DNA of 64,000 nucleotides from Aedes albopictus (GCF_035046485.1 NC_085138.1:333418421-333482420), one strand, 5' to 3'; shown: positions 33,060-45,469, counted from the stretch's first letter. A program made the numbers and translations. Notes: a model not told the origin generated them from the letters alone.

Positions 33060-33535
33060 ATGATAGGCTGCAGAGCCGTTTTGGGAGATCCCAAGGTGTT
33101 TCAGCGGTGTATCAAGATATCTCATGAGCGTTTCAAGATGATGTCAGGGGGTTTCATGAGGTCGCGGAGGCGATTTAGGGGTCTCAGAGGATTCCAGAGG
33201 GCCTGATGGGATCTCAGGGGTTCCAGGGGAGTTCCAGAAGGTCTCAGAGAGAGTTTCAGGGGGTTTCAAGAAGTACCAGGAGATGTCAGGGGCGTTTCAA
33301 AGGAGTCTCAGGGGCACCAGGAAGTCTCAGTGACGTCTCAGAAGGTCCCAGGAGGTTCCAGGGAATTCCAGGGGGTCTCAGAGGAGCTTCTGGTGCGTTT
33401 CACGTATCTTAAAGGGGCGCTTCAATTGATCTCAGGGGGTCTCAGGGGCGTTTCAAGAGTCTCAGGGGTTTCAGGAGAGTTCCAGGATGCATAAGGGACT
33501 TTCTAGGAGGTTTCAGGGGCGTTTAAAGGGGAGTT
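33060..33535. repeat. Second G-rich degenerate repeat (GTTTCAGGGG type)
   Basis: GTCTCAGGGG, GTTTCAGGGG and TTCCAGGGG words recur every 12-15 bases, again G-rich on the plus strand. It is the same family as 17036-17480, about 16 kb away. The open frame at 33206-33412 is a serine/glycine/glutamine repeat reading. Confidence 0.78.
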
Positions 33536-33539
33536 TGGG

Positions 33540-34570
33540 AGCTTCACATTTTCGTGTATTACGACACCGTCTACATTTTTATGTTAGTGTTAGTTAGCAC
33601 GATTGAAACCACATCAAAATATGATTACAGATCAGTCGTTTTTTTTTCATTTCCGCTGTTTCAAACAAACCGTGGCGAGGAAATAAAACTTTACAGTCAT
33701 CTCTGTTTGTTCTAGGTACTCTCAATCACACTAGGTAGCCTTGGATACGGCCCGTCGTGCATTTTTACAAGCTTTCTTTTTCCAAGCTGTTTACTTCCAT
33801 GAGCGAGTATCAACATAAGCGCATCGTCGTCGTCTCAAGAAAGCCCCCTTTTCAAACATTGTAAAAACACATCCGAACCAGCCGAGTGCTAGCCAACAAC
33901 GCCAAGAGATACTTGCGTCTCAATTGCACACGCAGAGCAAACAAAATAAGTGCCATAAAACTCAAATTATCATAATCTCAAGAATTCATTTTCGACAGCC
34001 TTTTGTTTGTTTTTACCCGACTAGAGAGAACGCTGCTGCGCTGTTGATGAGACGCAAGCTAGCGCAACCTCCGCTCTGCCAGATACGGGCGACGTCAAGT
34101 GGAAGAAACTTCTTCGTAGTTCTGTGCTGGAGGAGGAACAGCAACTTGCATCTCGCAGAGCGCAGCAGTCTATCCATCTACGCCGCACCACATGAAGAAG
34201 GCGCGATAAAGTGGACTTTGATAGTTTTTTATCGCCCTAAGAATGCGCGTCGGAGGCCCTACTTGTAGGGTTTGTCGGATGACCTGCTATGCTGGCTGGC
34301 TGGCCGGAGAATGAATATTGTCCATTGTTCTTCTGGCTGCGGGAGTCTGGCTTGGAGCCGAAGGGCAAGCAAAGTTTAATTGGTGTAATACGACTTCATT
34401 ACCGCGTTTCTCTGTGTGATGAATGCCGTTACAAAAGGCTTACAATAATGACGACACAGACCGAACGCAGCTAACCCTCCTAACCGCATGTATAATTGAT
34501 GAGCGAATGTAAATGAACGATGAGTTCCAGTTTGTTTATTGCCAACCGGCGGAAGATAAGAGCATTAATC
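33540..34570. other. Unassigned, possibly single-copy DNA
   Basis: No repeat family recognised. The longest plus frame (33924-34268, 114 codons) starts MHTQSKQNKCHKTQ and has no motif, membrane segment or codon pattern that supports coding. Composition is more balanced than in the arrays. Confidence 0.35.
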
Positions 34571-34575
34571 ACTTA

Positions 34576-34694
34576 ATGAGATCGTTGGGGGCGGGGAAGT
34601 TGTGCGAACATTGTAATCTGAGGAATTCGTAGGTTGATGAGTCCAAGTTTTGGTGGTTTTTTTCTTGGTTCTCTTGGGCGTACAGTATCTTCAT
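34576..34694 (-). repeat. 119-bp repeat, inverted partner of 32341-32455
   Basis: In reverse complement it matches 32341-32455 with roughly ten differences. Its outer edge reads GTATGAAGATACTGTACGCC on the minus strand, close to the Feilai segment GTACGAAGATACTCTATGCC, supporting a shared SINE origin. Confidence 0.75.
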
Positions 34695-34928
34695 ACGCTG
34701 AATAAAGAATTCTTCTCTATTGGGCCAATCATTTCCAGTCACCCTAGAAGTGCTTATTGTGCTCACACCTTGTTGTTTTGAGACAAATTTGTCCTTGATC
34801 TAAGTGATCTTAAAATGTTTTGAAATTCTTCATATAGGACGTTTTCAGTGAAATGTTGAAATATTCATTTAGAAAATATCCAAGGATAGCTTCCAGGAAA
34901 CTTTTACGAAGTTTTCTCAGGAATGCCA

Positions 34929-35213
34929 GGGCCCATATAGCCGAGGCGGTAAACGCACGGGTATTCAGCATGACCGTGCTGAGGGTGACGGGTTCGATTC
35001 CCGGTCGGTCCAGGATCTTTTCGTAAAGGAAATTTCCTTGACTTCCTTGGGCATAGAGTATCCTCGTGCCTGCCACACGATATACACATGCAAAATGGTC
35101 ATTGGCAGAGGAAGCTCTCAGTTAAAAACTGTGGAAGTGCTCATTGAACACTAAGCTGAGAAGCAGGCTTTGTCCCAGTGAGGACGTTACGCCAAGAAGA
35201 GGAGAGGAGAGGA
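34929..35213 (+). mobile_element. Feilai SINE, near full length
   Basis: Starts GGGCCCATATAGCC, carries a tRNA-like head with A box TAGCCGAGGCG (34938-34948) and B box GGTTCGATTCC (34991-35001), continues through the unrelated body (..CACACGATATACACATGC..) and ends in GAGGAGAGGAGAGG. The match to Feilai is from memory of the Aedes family. It would be transcribed by RNA polymerase III and moved by a LINE enzyme in trans. Confidence 0.9.
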
Positions 35214-35219
35214 GCCGGT

Positions 35220-35940
35220 GATTACTCTGAAAATTCTTTAAAATATTTTCCCAGTAATTCCTATAGAAAATTCATCGTTTCCTTTAGAACCTCCTTTTTA
35301 GTCTAGGAATGACCCTAGAAATTAACCGAAGCACTTATTTATAAAACCTTCCTTGGGTTCCTCCCAAAAATGCTCTACATATTAATTTCTTAGAACACCT
35401 TCCAATGACCAGCTTCAGACATTTTTTTTGAATTTCTTTCGGAATTTCCTCGAAAGAAAGGTGTGGACTCGAACGTTTTATTGCGTGCACAAAAAAGTTG
35501 ATTTTTTAACCCTATTATGTGTCGTAAATACCATAAAAAGTAATCAAAATCGGTTCAGTATTGGCGCAGATATTGTCGATAAAATAAAATATGATTTTGA
35601 ACATCCTAAAAAAAATAAGTTTCAACTTTGTTGTAAGCTCATCAAAACGTCTGAAAATTTGACTGTTCGTTTTCCATGTAAGGCATAAAAGTGGTGAAAA
35701 TTTCATCACAATTTGTTCAGTACTTTTTTAACCATTCAAACAACTTTTTTTTCTAAATTTTGGGTTCTTTACATTTAAAAAAATCAGTGTGCACTATTTT
35801 GATTGTAGAACTGACAACACTGTCTCGATGTTTATAAAACTTTGACGGTGTCAAATGGTTGTGTTAGATTGTTTTCAGGGAGAATTTCAGCCATTTTGGT
35901 TGAATACCTTCAAAGTTAGAGCAGTTTGAATTTCACTGTA
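35220..35940. other. Array remnant, then AT-rich unassigned DNA
   Basis: Array wording persists to about 35450. From there to 35940 the sequence is AT-rich without recognised ends. The frame at 35428-35688 has no motif. Confidence 0.35.
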
Positions 35941-35942
35941 GG

Positions 35943-37102
35943 GCATTTTTTTTATTATCGTACAAATTGGGCCGAAGGGTCTCAGATTATCTTGAAAATT
36001 TTTCCACATGCTGGGCACATGAATATATGAACAAAAAAAAAATTGAGCAAAATTTAGGGTCGCCTATTTTCCCGGGAAACTCAGGTGAAAATTCATTGTT
36101 ATTCCCCTGACACTACTTACTTTGAAAAATCATAACTCAAGAACGAAACATCATAGAAACAAAGTTTTTTTTTTTTGAGGAAATTATAGCAAAATTTCTC
36201 AGAAATCCAAGAAAAAAGAACTGGAAAAAGTTTCCTACAATATTTTCCACAGATGAGAAAATTTGAAAAGGAAAGCCGGAAAAACAATGCCCGAACTCGT
36301 GGAAAATATTCAAAAAAATATTGTTGATAAGGTTAACCCTTAAAAGCCCTAGACGAACCACTTTTTTTCAATCGGCTACTACTCAAAGACCATACAATCA
36401 AAAAATTTGAAACCAAATTTAAATTGAATGCGGTTAGTTGGTCTTCCAATATCTGGGTGTGGCATCCCCCCTGACCCCTCCCCCTTTCTGGGTATTGAGA
36501 AATGCCTTGCCACGGGGGTATTTTTCGGCAATTTTATTGAATATCACACATATTGTAAAATGTATTTGGCCACAAAATGATCGCTCTGTGCTATGGGCAT
36601 GCCACCGATACGGAACCAGTTCCGGACGTTCAGGTTTCCGGACATAATCTCCGGAGGAACCTGCTACATATTGGTTACTAAGGTTCGCATTCATAATCCT
36701 TTTTTGCGGCTTCAAATATTGAATTTAGAAGTATGATGTCTTAGAAGAGTTTGTTATAAATACTTAATTCTTTATTTTAAAATTTTCACCTAGATGATTA
36801 ATCCACCTAAAAGTGCGATAGGAATTCACTTTTCTCAAAAATAAAGATAGAGTATTGGTGTCTTCTACAAAGTTGCAGAAAAGGGTATTATTGGAAAGTT
36901 TACCGAACAAACTATTACCTTATTTGCTTAACTTTAAGAGTTATGTGTCATTGTTTGTGGACGACCCCTTGTAATAGGTTTTCGGATATAACTTTTCCTA
37001 TGGATTTTTAGGATTTTTTGAGTGTTCTACAAAGTTGTTCTTTGTGATGGAATAAATCTCCTTCTGCTTTTTTCTTCGTACTGGAATAACGCTCGAAGTG
37101 AA
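35943..37102 (+). repeat. 1.2-kb repeat, inverted partner of 40668-42616
   Basis: Starts GGGCATTTTTTTTATTA and contains landmarks GGGTGTGGCATCCCCCCTGA, GGACGACCCCTTGTAATAGG and CTTCGTACTGGAATAACGC, all present in reverse complement at 40668-42616. Both copies hold ATAACTCAAGAACGAA words. No frame is supported. Probably a long non-autonomous DNA element; no target duplication was seen. Confidence 0.8.
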
Positions 37103-38380
37103 TCCTAAAAAGCCATCCTGAAGTATGCTTGGAGAAATTCCTATGATTTTTGCAGCAATTATTGCTGGAATACCTCACTCAATTACAGTCACTACTTACT
37201 TACTACTTTCGGTCCTGGGCACCCACTAGATCCGGCTTATTTTTCTTATTTGATCTTCTCTTCTATAATCATGAGAAACAGAGGAATAGAAGTGAGAGCA
37301 AGTTCCATCTCTTCCATGATTCTCGTTCTCTTGTATGTTCCTGAAGAACGAGTAAAAAAGGAACATCTGGCCACGCTAGTGGTTACAACTGTGATTCTTT
37401 CAAAAAAAATCTCGTTTCGATTCCCTCGGGGATTTACATGACGATTATTTCAGAAATATTCTTACAAATTTTCCAGCTGGGAAGCAACTAGAAGTTCCTT
37501 TAGGAATTATTGCTGAGATTTCTCCAGAAGTGATGCTGGCTATATTCAGTTAGAGTTTCTGCTGGTAGGTAAAAAAAAATCTTAAGGAATCCATGAACAA
37601 ATCTATAAATGAATCGCAAGCATAATTTCTATAGAATACCTTGGAGAAATTGAAAAAAGAAATCACTCACAGGGGCTTTTCCCTTTTTCTAAATTTTGGT
37701 TGAAAATAAAAACTTACTAACTAACTAACCTTGTAGAAATCTCTGGAGGAGTCCTTGAAGGTATCACAGAAGGAATATGTATAAACATATGTTTGAAACT
37801 CCTTTGGAAAATTGCAAGAGGAATGTCTTCAGAAAAACCTGATGAGTTTCTCTAAACGATTCCTGCGGGGATTGCTGAAGAAATAGCTTCAAGGGTTCCT
37901 TCAGGAATTTCTCCGCGATACATTCAGATTTTGCTCTCAAAAATCCTACAGGAATGTCCGCTGGGATTCCTGCAGAAATTCTTATTGCGACATTTGAAGA
38001 GATTTCTCCATGGACTCTCCTATAAATTCCTCCTGTGCTTCTTTCAGAGGATTTGACCAAGAATTCTTCCAGCAATTGCTCTTGAGATTCTTCCATATAT
38101 TTCTGCAAGGACTCACACAAGAATTGAGAGGGGTTAGAAGCAAACGGGTGGAACTGACAAAAATATATTTTCGAGTAAACGAGATTTGAGTAAATAAAGT
38201 TTTCCATTATTTTTTCCTCCAATGCAAAATGTATAAGGTTTCAAAATGGACCCAATTTTCTCCGATTCATTGTAATTCATCGTAACAATAATCTTGAAAA
38301 AGTTCCTAAAAGCTTAAAATTTTAAGATTTTTTTGATATGCTCAGCTCAAAATCGACAAAATGGTCACTTACACCCCTTT
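37103..38380. repeat. Mixed-polarity degenerate array and unassigned DNA
   Basis: Array wording at 37130-37170, 37480-37660 and 37730-38120 in both polarities, with unassigned DNA between. The last 250 bases (about 38128-38380) begin AGAGGGGTTAGAAG and end CTTACACCCCTTTA, weak inverted ends that may mark another MITE. Confidence 0.45.
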
Positions 38381-38383
38381 ATA

Positions 38384-38597
38384 TTGTGCGTTTAGCACTA
38401 AATTGATTTCCGAAAAAACTTCATTGACTTCCGCTGCCTTTCCTATGCGGTAAACATAACGTCGGAAGTAGTGCGCTGTACAGTAAATCTGGTTTGCTAT
38501 ACAGCGCACTACTTCCGACGTAATGTTTAACGCATAGGAAAGGCAGCGGAAGTTAATGAAGTTTTTTTCGGAAATCAATTTAGTGCTAAACGCACAA
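38384..38597. mobile_element. Nearly perfect palindromic MITE, 214 bp, TA target site
   Basis: Arms of about 95 bases are almost exactly complementary, starting TTGTGCGTTTAGCAC at both ends; only a short central loop near 38485-38505 is unpaired. TA lies at 38382-38383 and 38598-38599. The arms differ by only a few bases, so the insertion is fairly young. Transcripts across it would form a long hairpin. Confidence 0.92.
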
Positions 38598-38599
38598 TA

Positions 38600-40667
38600 C
38601 CTGGACTCCTCAATTGTTCTTGCATTACCAATAGGAATTTCTTGCTGGGACTCCTTCAGTAATTCCTGCTATAATTTATTCATAGATTTCTTCAGAAATA
38701 AGTAATTCCTATTGGGAATCCTCTTGAGAATATATTATGAACTGCTACTGGAATTGCTCCAGGACTGCTACTGGGGTTTTTCTAGACATTTTAGGTAGAT
38801 ATCCTCCTGATGTTTTTCTTGAGATTCCCATGCAATATCTGCAGAGAATCCTCCAGTAATCCTGCAGGACTTTTAAGAGCAATATTTTTATTTATTGGAG
38901 TTATTCCATGGAAACCTCTGCAAGAATTCCTAAGAAATTCCAGAAGGTATTTTTGGAATCCCTGTTGTTTACTGGATGTATTGCAAGAGGAATTCCTAGA
39001 GGTATCCTTGGAGAAGAATTTCAAGGAGAAATTCCGGAGGGATCTTCAGAGGAATCGCAGCAGTCATCCCTACGAAAATTGCAGGAGAAATCTTCTTAGA
39101 GTTCCTCCAGGAATGCCTGATGAGATTGTTCTAGAAGTTTCTGCCGGGATTCTTCCCTCGGCAAGGAAGGTCCCTTTAAGAAACATTCTACAATTTATTC
39201 AAATCCTCCCGGAATATTTCTATGAATTCTTGCTGTGATTCCTTCAGGAACTCCTACCAGGATTTCCCCAAGCATTTCTGCTGGGATTTCACAAGTATTT
39301 CCAGATGGTATTTTTGCTGTAAAAGCTTTTAAGAATCCTTCAGGAATTGCTGAATAATTTCTGTCATTAATGGCTTGAGGAATCCCAAAGATTTCCAAGA
39401 GGTTTCCCACCACGAATTCCTCGAGAAATCTGAATCAATTTCAACTTAATTTCTCAAAGGAATCTGAAGGAGACTTCGAATAAGAAAACGAAGAGAAATT
39501 CCTGAAACAATCCCTAGATACATTCTTAGAAGAAGCGCAAGAGAAACTCTGAAGGATGTTACAGAAGAGAAGTTACAGTAGTAGTTGGTGGATGAATCCA
39601 ATCAATAATAATTCAATAAATCCCAACAAGAATGTCTAGAGGTTATCCCAGAAGAATTCTTTGATAAATTTCAAGAGGTATTACTAGAAGAACAACTTGA
39701 GGAATTCGTGGTTTTAACCAAGCAGGCATTTTGGGGAACTTTGAAGTGAAATTTGTAGAGGAATGTTTTGAAAAAAAAAACCTGTAAAAATTACAAAAGG
39801 GACTTTTGTAGAAATTCCATGGACTGGGCATTCTAGAGTTTTTTTTTTCGTAAATGAAGTCCTGAAGGAATTCTTGGAGAAATGCTCAGAAAAATGCAAA
39901 GAGACACTTTTGGAGGAATCCAAGAAAAAATATTTTGAGAAATCCTCTTGAAACTCCTCCACAAATTGATAATGGAATTTCTCTCGAAATTCTTGCTGAG
40001 ATTACCCCAGAGGTTTCTCCAATGATTCCTTTACATTTGCTGCATGTAATTCTTCCAAGGGTTCCTATATAAATTCCATTTGTGGTTTCTCCAGAGATTT
40101 TTCAAAAATACCTTTAGCAATTTCCCTAGCAACATCACCTGAAATTCTTGCTAGGATTCCTTCAGATATTTCTACAATTTTTTCAGGAATTCTTGCTGGA
40201 ATTTCTCAAACAATATCAGCTGAGATTTCTTCAGTAATTGCTCTTAGGAGTCCACCAGGAATTCCTGGTACATTGCCAGCAGGAATTGGTTGAGAAATTC
40301 CAACAAGACTTCCTGGTGGATACTTGAGGAAATTATTGAATTAATGCCAAAAAAGTTTCTGAAGAAATTTCAAGTGGATTTCCAGCATGAACTACTGGAT
40401 AAATACTAAGAAAATTTTATCTAGGGATCCTCGTAGAAATCACTGAAAGAATCACAGCAGGAAAATAAACAAAAATGTCTAGAAAAATCAAAGCATTTTT
40501 TTTGTACGTAGGAATCTAAGCTGTAATTGCATGAGAGTTTACAGTAATAATTTTTAGAGGAGTATTATAATCATTAAAAATAAAAAAAAACAATGAAGAG
40601 AATTTCACTAAAAACTCCATAAAGTCTTTTTTGAAATTTTTGGAAGTTGAGATACAGGCGCTGTACC
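38600..40667. repeat. Degenerate array with several polarity switches
   Basis: Plus polarity at 38600-39420, minus at 39420-39960, plus at 39960-40300, minus at 40300-40480, then AT-rich DNA to 40667. Frames on both strands in 38791-39238 read as isoleucine/arginine repeats and are not genes. Confidence 0.6.
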
Positions 40668-42616
40668 ACTTGGAGCGTTAATCCTGTACGAAGGAAAAAG
40701 CAGAATGAGGTGTATTCCATCACAAAGAACAACTTTGTAGAACACTCGAAAAATCCTAAAAATCCATAGAAAACCTATTACAAGGGGTCGTCCACAAACA
40801 ATGACACATAACTCTTAAAGTTAAGCAAATAAGGTAATAGTTTGTTCGGCAAACTTTCCAATAATACCCTTTTCTGCAACTTTGTAGAAGACACCAATTC
40901 TCTATCTTTATTTTTGAGAAAAGTGAATTCCTATCGCACTTTTAGGTGGATTAATCATCTAGGTGAAAATTTTAAAATAAAGAATTAAGTATTTATAACA
41001 AACTCTTCTAAGACATCATACTTCTAAATTCAATATTTGAAGCCGCAAAAAAGGATTATGAATGCGAACCTTAGTAACCAATATGTAGCAGGTTCCTCCG
41101 GAGATTATGTCCGGAAACCTGAACGTCCGGAACTGGTTCCGTAGCGGTGGCATGCCCATAGCACAGAGCGATCGTTTTGTGGCCAAATACATTTTACAAT
41201 ACAAATTTCAGAATGATAATATGTGTGATATTCAATAAAATTGCCGAAAAATACCCCCGTGGCAAGGCATTTCTCAATACCCAGAAAGGGGGGAGGGGTC
41301 AGGGGGGATGCCACACCCAGATATTGGAAGACCAACTTATCGCATTCAATTTAAATTTGGTTTCAAATTTTTTGATTGTATGGTCTTTGAGTAGTAGCCG
41401 ATTGAAAAAAAGTGGTTCGTCTAGGGCTTTTGAGGGTTAAGCTGAAATTTTTGGAATGCACTTTTTTTTCGTTTTTGAGTTATGGCCAATTTTGTTAAAA
41501 ATTGTCCAAATGTATCATATAAGCCTTTTCTTTGAAAAATTATAACTCAAGAACGAAGCATCGTAGAAACAAAATTTTTTGATGAAAATAAAAGCCATTT
41601 TTTTTCAAAAATCAAAAAAAAATATGAAGTGGAAAAAGTTTTCCACAAAAGTTTCCACCGTTGAGAAAATTCGAAAAGAAAAGCCGGAAAACTATTCCCG
41701 AACTCGCGGAAATTTTTCAAACATACTTTTAAGAAGTTAATTTCATAAGCTTTGATCGCCGAAATTTTTGGAATACATTTTTTTTCTTTCTTGAGTTTTG
41801 ATCAATTTTGTGGAAAATAACCATGTATGCATATATTTTATGGCCATTTTTGACATAATTGGCCATTACTCAAGAACGAAAAACAAGTGCATTCCTGAAA
41901 TTTCAGCGATTAGAGCTTATGAAACTACCTTCTCGAACATATTTTTTTTTAATATCCCGCGGGTTCGGGCATAGTTCTTCCGGCTTTTCTTTATAAATTT
42001 CCTCAGCGGTGGAACATTTTGTGGGAAACTTTTTCCTTTTCATATTTATCTTTGATTCCTGAGAAAATTTTCTTTCATTTAAAAACAAAAACTTTGTTTC
42101 TACGATGCTTCGTTCTTGAGTTATGATTTTTCAAATTAAAGGCTTATATGACACATTTGGATACTTTTCAACAACATTGGTCATAACTCAAAAACGAAAA
42201 AAATAGTGAATCCAGCGATTGAAGCTTATGGAATAACATTCTCAAAAATATTTTTTTGGATATTTTTTACGAGTTCGGGCATTGTTTTTCAGACTTTTCT
42301 TTACGAATTTTCTCAATTGTGGAAAATTTTGTGGAAAACTGTCCAGTTCATATTTTTTTTTGGATTTCTGATAAAATTTGCTTTCATTTTCTTAAACTTT
42401 ATTTCGATGATGCTTCGTTCTTGAGTTATGATTTTTCAAAATAAGTGGTGTCAGGGGAAAACAATGAATTTCCACCTGAGTTTTCCGGAAAATTAGGCAA
42501 CCCTGAATTTTTCTCAATTTTTTTTTGTTCATATATCCATGAGCCCTGCCTGTAAAAAAGTTTCATAAAAATCTGAGACCCTACGGCCCAATCCCGTACT
42601 GTAATAAAAAAAATGC
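40668..42616 (-). repeat. 1.9-kb repeat, inverted partner of 35943-37102
   Basis: Reverse complement of the 36-kb repeat, but about 0.8 kb longer because the ATAACTCAAGAACGAA segment with its following AAAGCCGGAA..ATTCCCGAACTCG block is present three times (about 41540-41720, 41870-42120 and 42180-42440), not all in the same orientation. The pair could form a 1-kb stem over a 3.6-kb loop. Confidence 0.8.
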
Positions 42617-42960
42617 CCTGTACCAAAAACCATATCTGCTTATTGTGACATAGTGCTACATATATGGCTTTGACTTTGTAACGGTTAGATCAAATTAAAT
42701 GAAATTTTGACACAATAATTCTACAAACATACTACCCGTACAGAAAATTGTCACTGATAGGTAAAAAGTGTTTTTTCAAAAGTATTTGTTTGCCCAAGGT
42801 TCTTGAATGGTAAGTCTCTTGTTTCGACGATATTTTCGCCTACACTTGACCGATAATAATGAAATTTTTATGGTTTTAGCTACACATTATGTACTATTCC
42901 TGGTAAAATAATCAGCTATTTTATAGTCCAGTTTTTATTCACCTGTCATTTCTCTAAGAA
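42617..42960. other. Unassigned AT-rich DNA
   Basis: Nothing recognised. The array resumes at its right end. Confidence 0.3.
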
Positions 42961-43551
42961 TTACTCAAGAGAAGCTTCCATGGATGTCTTCATAAATTGA
43001 TCTGTAGATTCTTTCAGAAAATTTTTCAGGATATGCTTTCAGGGATTTCTTTCAAAATATTTTCTGGAAAATCTTCCAGGGATTAAATTTTCGCTGGAGA
43101 TCCCTTCAGAAACTCTTCATGATGTTCTTTCTTAAAATTTTCCCAGGATGCCTTTGCAAATCTTCTAATGATTCTCCCTATAATTGCTTTCCGGTTTCCT
43201 TTTAAATTCAGTCTTAAAATCTACCAACTTTTCTTTAAGAAACTCCAAAAGTGTTTCTTCAGCAATTCAAGGAATTTTCAAGGATTTTCTTAAAAAATGC
43301 TTCTATGTAGACTAGCATGTATTCCTTCTGTAACTCCACCAAGGATTTCTTTCAGGAAAAAAATCTGAAGGATTTCCGAACCCTTTTCATAAACTCTTCC
43401 AGTGGTTTCTTCTGAAAAACTTCCACAAACACCTTTATAAACTCGTACAGATATTTGTTTGAAAAGTTCACCAGATTTTTGTTCTGGAATTGCTATAGTG
43501 ACTCCATTGAAAATTCCCGCAGGAATTCTCGAAAATTTCTTCAGATATTCA
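42961..43551 (+). repeat. Degenerate array (plus polarity)
   Basis: TTCTTTCAGAAAATTTTTCAGG-like wording, more T-rich and more diverged than the 46-49 kb block. Ends at the TTAA of the next MITE. The antisense frame at 43290-43643 is an array reading. Confidence 0.6.
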
Positions 43552-43555
43552 TTAA

Positions 43556-43669
43556 CCTTCCGTAATTCGCGCGGTTGGCCATCACCGTCAGCACCTCGCT
43601 TATGCTGAGTACAAAAGCGAGATTTTTTCAACGTGTTGTACAAAGTACAACAGCGCGATCGCTCGAGGG
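43556..43669. mobile_element. 114-bp TTAA MITE, family member 1
   Basis: TTAA at 43552-43555 and 43670-43673. Ends CCTTCCGTAATTCGCGCGG and (inward) CCCTCGAGCGATCGCGCTG are imperfect inverted repeats. An inner GTTGTACAAAGTACAAC palindrome and AGCGAG words are shared with the copy at 53608-53722, which lies in the opposite orientation. Confidence 0.85.
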
Positions 43670-43673
43670 TTAA

Positions 43674-44801
43674 GAAAATCCTGCAGAAATTACTCCAAAA
43701 AATTATTGCATTATAACTTTCTGTGATTTATGCAGGAATTCATCCAGACATTCCTGCATGAGTTCTTGCAAATATTCCTCCAAGATTTCCTCCATGTACC
43801 GATTTGTCCAGTAAATTTCCGTGGAATTTCCTTTATGAATGAATTAAACGAGTACTCCACAGAATCTTCAAAGAATTCAAAAACATTTGCTAGAAAATCC
43901 TACAGAAAATCCTTGAAAAAAATTTCTCGGGTTTTAGCGAATCTTTACAGAAGCTTAACAAAGCATCTGTCCAGGTATTCCCACAGGAATTTCATCAGAC
44001 ATATGTGAAAAAATTGCTTCAGGAATTCTCTTAAAAATGTTTCCAAGAATATTATTAAAGTATCCATCAATGATTTTACGAAGAGTTTTAACGGGCAATT
44101 CTCCAAAAATTCAAAAATTTCCATGCGATTTCTTCAGATATTTTCTTTCTGAGTTTTCTTCAGTGATTTGATGGATTCCCAAGTATACTGGAGATTTCAT
44201 TTGAAGTTCCTTCAAGGAGGGCTTCAGAAACTTTAGAAACTTCTTTAGATTTTCTGAGTTTCTTCAGGAGTTTCATCAAGGGATTTCTTCGAATGTTCCT
44301 CCATGGATTTTTTAAAGGAGATTTTCTGAAAATTTCTATAGAAATCTTTCACAGATTTCTTCGAAAACTCTTCCAGGGGTTTCTCCAAGCATTTCTTGAA
44401 GTATTCTTTCAGGAATTCTCGAGGAAATTAATACAAGGATTTATTTTAGAAATTGCTCCTGTAGTTCCGTCAAAGACATCTAATGTGATTTCTCTCGAGA
44501 GTACTACAGAAATTGTTTTCGATATTCCTGTATGGATTTTTTTCAGAAGTTCTTAAATTTCGCAAAAAAATAATGGAAGAATATCTAAAAAAAATTCTAA
44601 AGAAATTTCTGAAGATTGCTGGAAGAAACTCCTAGTGATACTTTTGGACATTCCTCTAAGGAGTTTTTGAAACTTTTCTGAAGGGAATTTTTCCAGGAAT
44701 TTCTCCAAAAATTTCTCGAGGAATACCTCCAAGAACGCCTTTAGGAATTCCGCCAGAAATTCATTCAGGAGTTCCTCAAGGAATTCTCTAGGAATTCTAC
44801 C
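43674..44801 (+). repeat. Degenerate array, mostly plus polarity
   Basis: Plus polarity apart from a short minus stretch at about 44570-44640. The last 160 bases (CCAGGAATTTCTCC..) are close to the consensus of the 46-49 kb block, from which they are separated only by a hAT insertion. Confidence 0.65.
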
Positions 44802-44938
44802 AGGAATTCTAGAGGTGGGCAAAACGGCTCACTTCAGTGATCGGATCCGAACCGTATCCATCACATTAGTGAACCGGATCTTTTGAGCAGATCAGCGGCT
44901 CAGTTATGGAATGAATGATCAAGCTTCACCGAACCGGG

Positions 44939-45324
44939 ATTCGCCTTGACGGAGGCTCTCTGAGAGAATTGCGCTGTGCGTGAAAACAATTTTTTTTAAC
45001 ATGGGAAAGGATAGGAGCTGCATTTTCAAATGCTTCTAATTCTTTATAGAAATTTTTTTAAGCAAAACGTTCTTAATGTTATCGAATGAGATTTTGATAC
45101 GCTATATTATAGACATAACATTGTGATTTAAAAACATTTTGTCTGAAACCAGTTATAGTGTAGCTAATTGAAAGTATATTGCAAAACATTAACTCTTTTT
45201 TCAATCTGAAGTCCCTAAAATATTTTAGAAGCATTTGAAAATGCAGCTCCTATCCTTTCCCATGTTAAAAAAAATTGTTTTCACGCACAGCGCAATTCTC
45301 TCAAAGAGTTCCGTCAAGGCGAAT
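44939..45324 (+). mobile_element. 386-bp palindromic-ended MITE, copy A
   Basis: Ends ATTCGCCTTGACGG and its complement. The inverted arms are at least 100 bases (..GAGAATTGCGCTGTGCGTG..). The left end reads GGAGGCTCTCTGAGAG and the right inward end GGAACTCTTTGAGAG, which shows that copy A lies opposite to copies B and C. No clear target duplication. Confidence 0.92.
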
Positions 45325-45469
45325 TGCTTGCTTCCAATTTATTCTCTCACACACAGCAAGCGACACTCATTCTCTTGATCTGCTTTAACATAAACGCATT
45401 ATCTCTCTCCCAGCGCCAGCACCACACAACATACTGCGGATGCAGAAGGACCGAACGAAAGAAGTGATA

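Noticed and set aside
33924..34268. 114-codon plus frame in possibly unique DNA
   Set aside because: No domain, signal or codon support; length is not unusual by chance. The region is kept as unassigned.
38128..38380. Weak inverted ends AGAGGGGTTAGAAG and TAAAGGGGTGTAAG as another MITE
   Set aside because: Similarity is limited to about a dozen bases and no target duplication can be separated from the adjacent TA of the next element.
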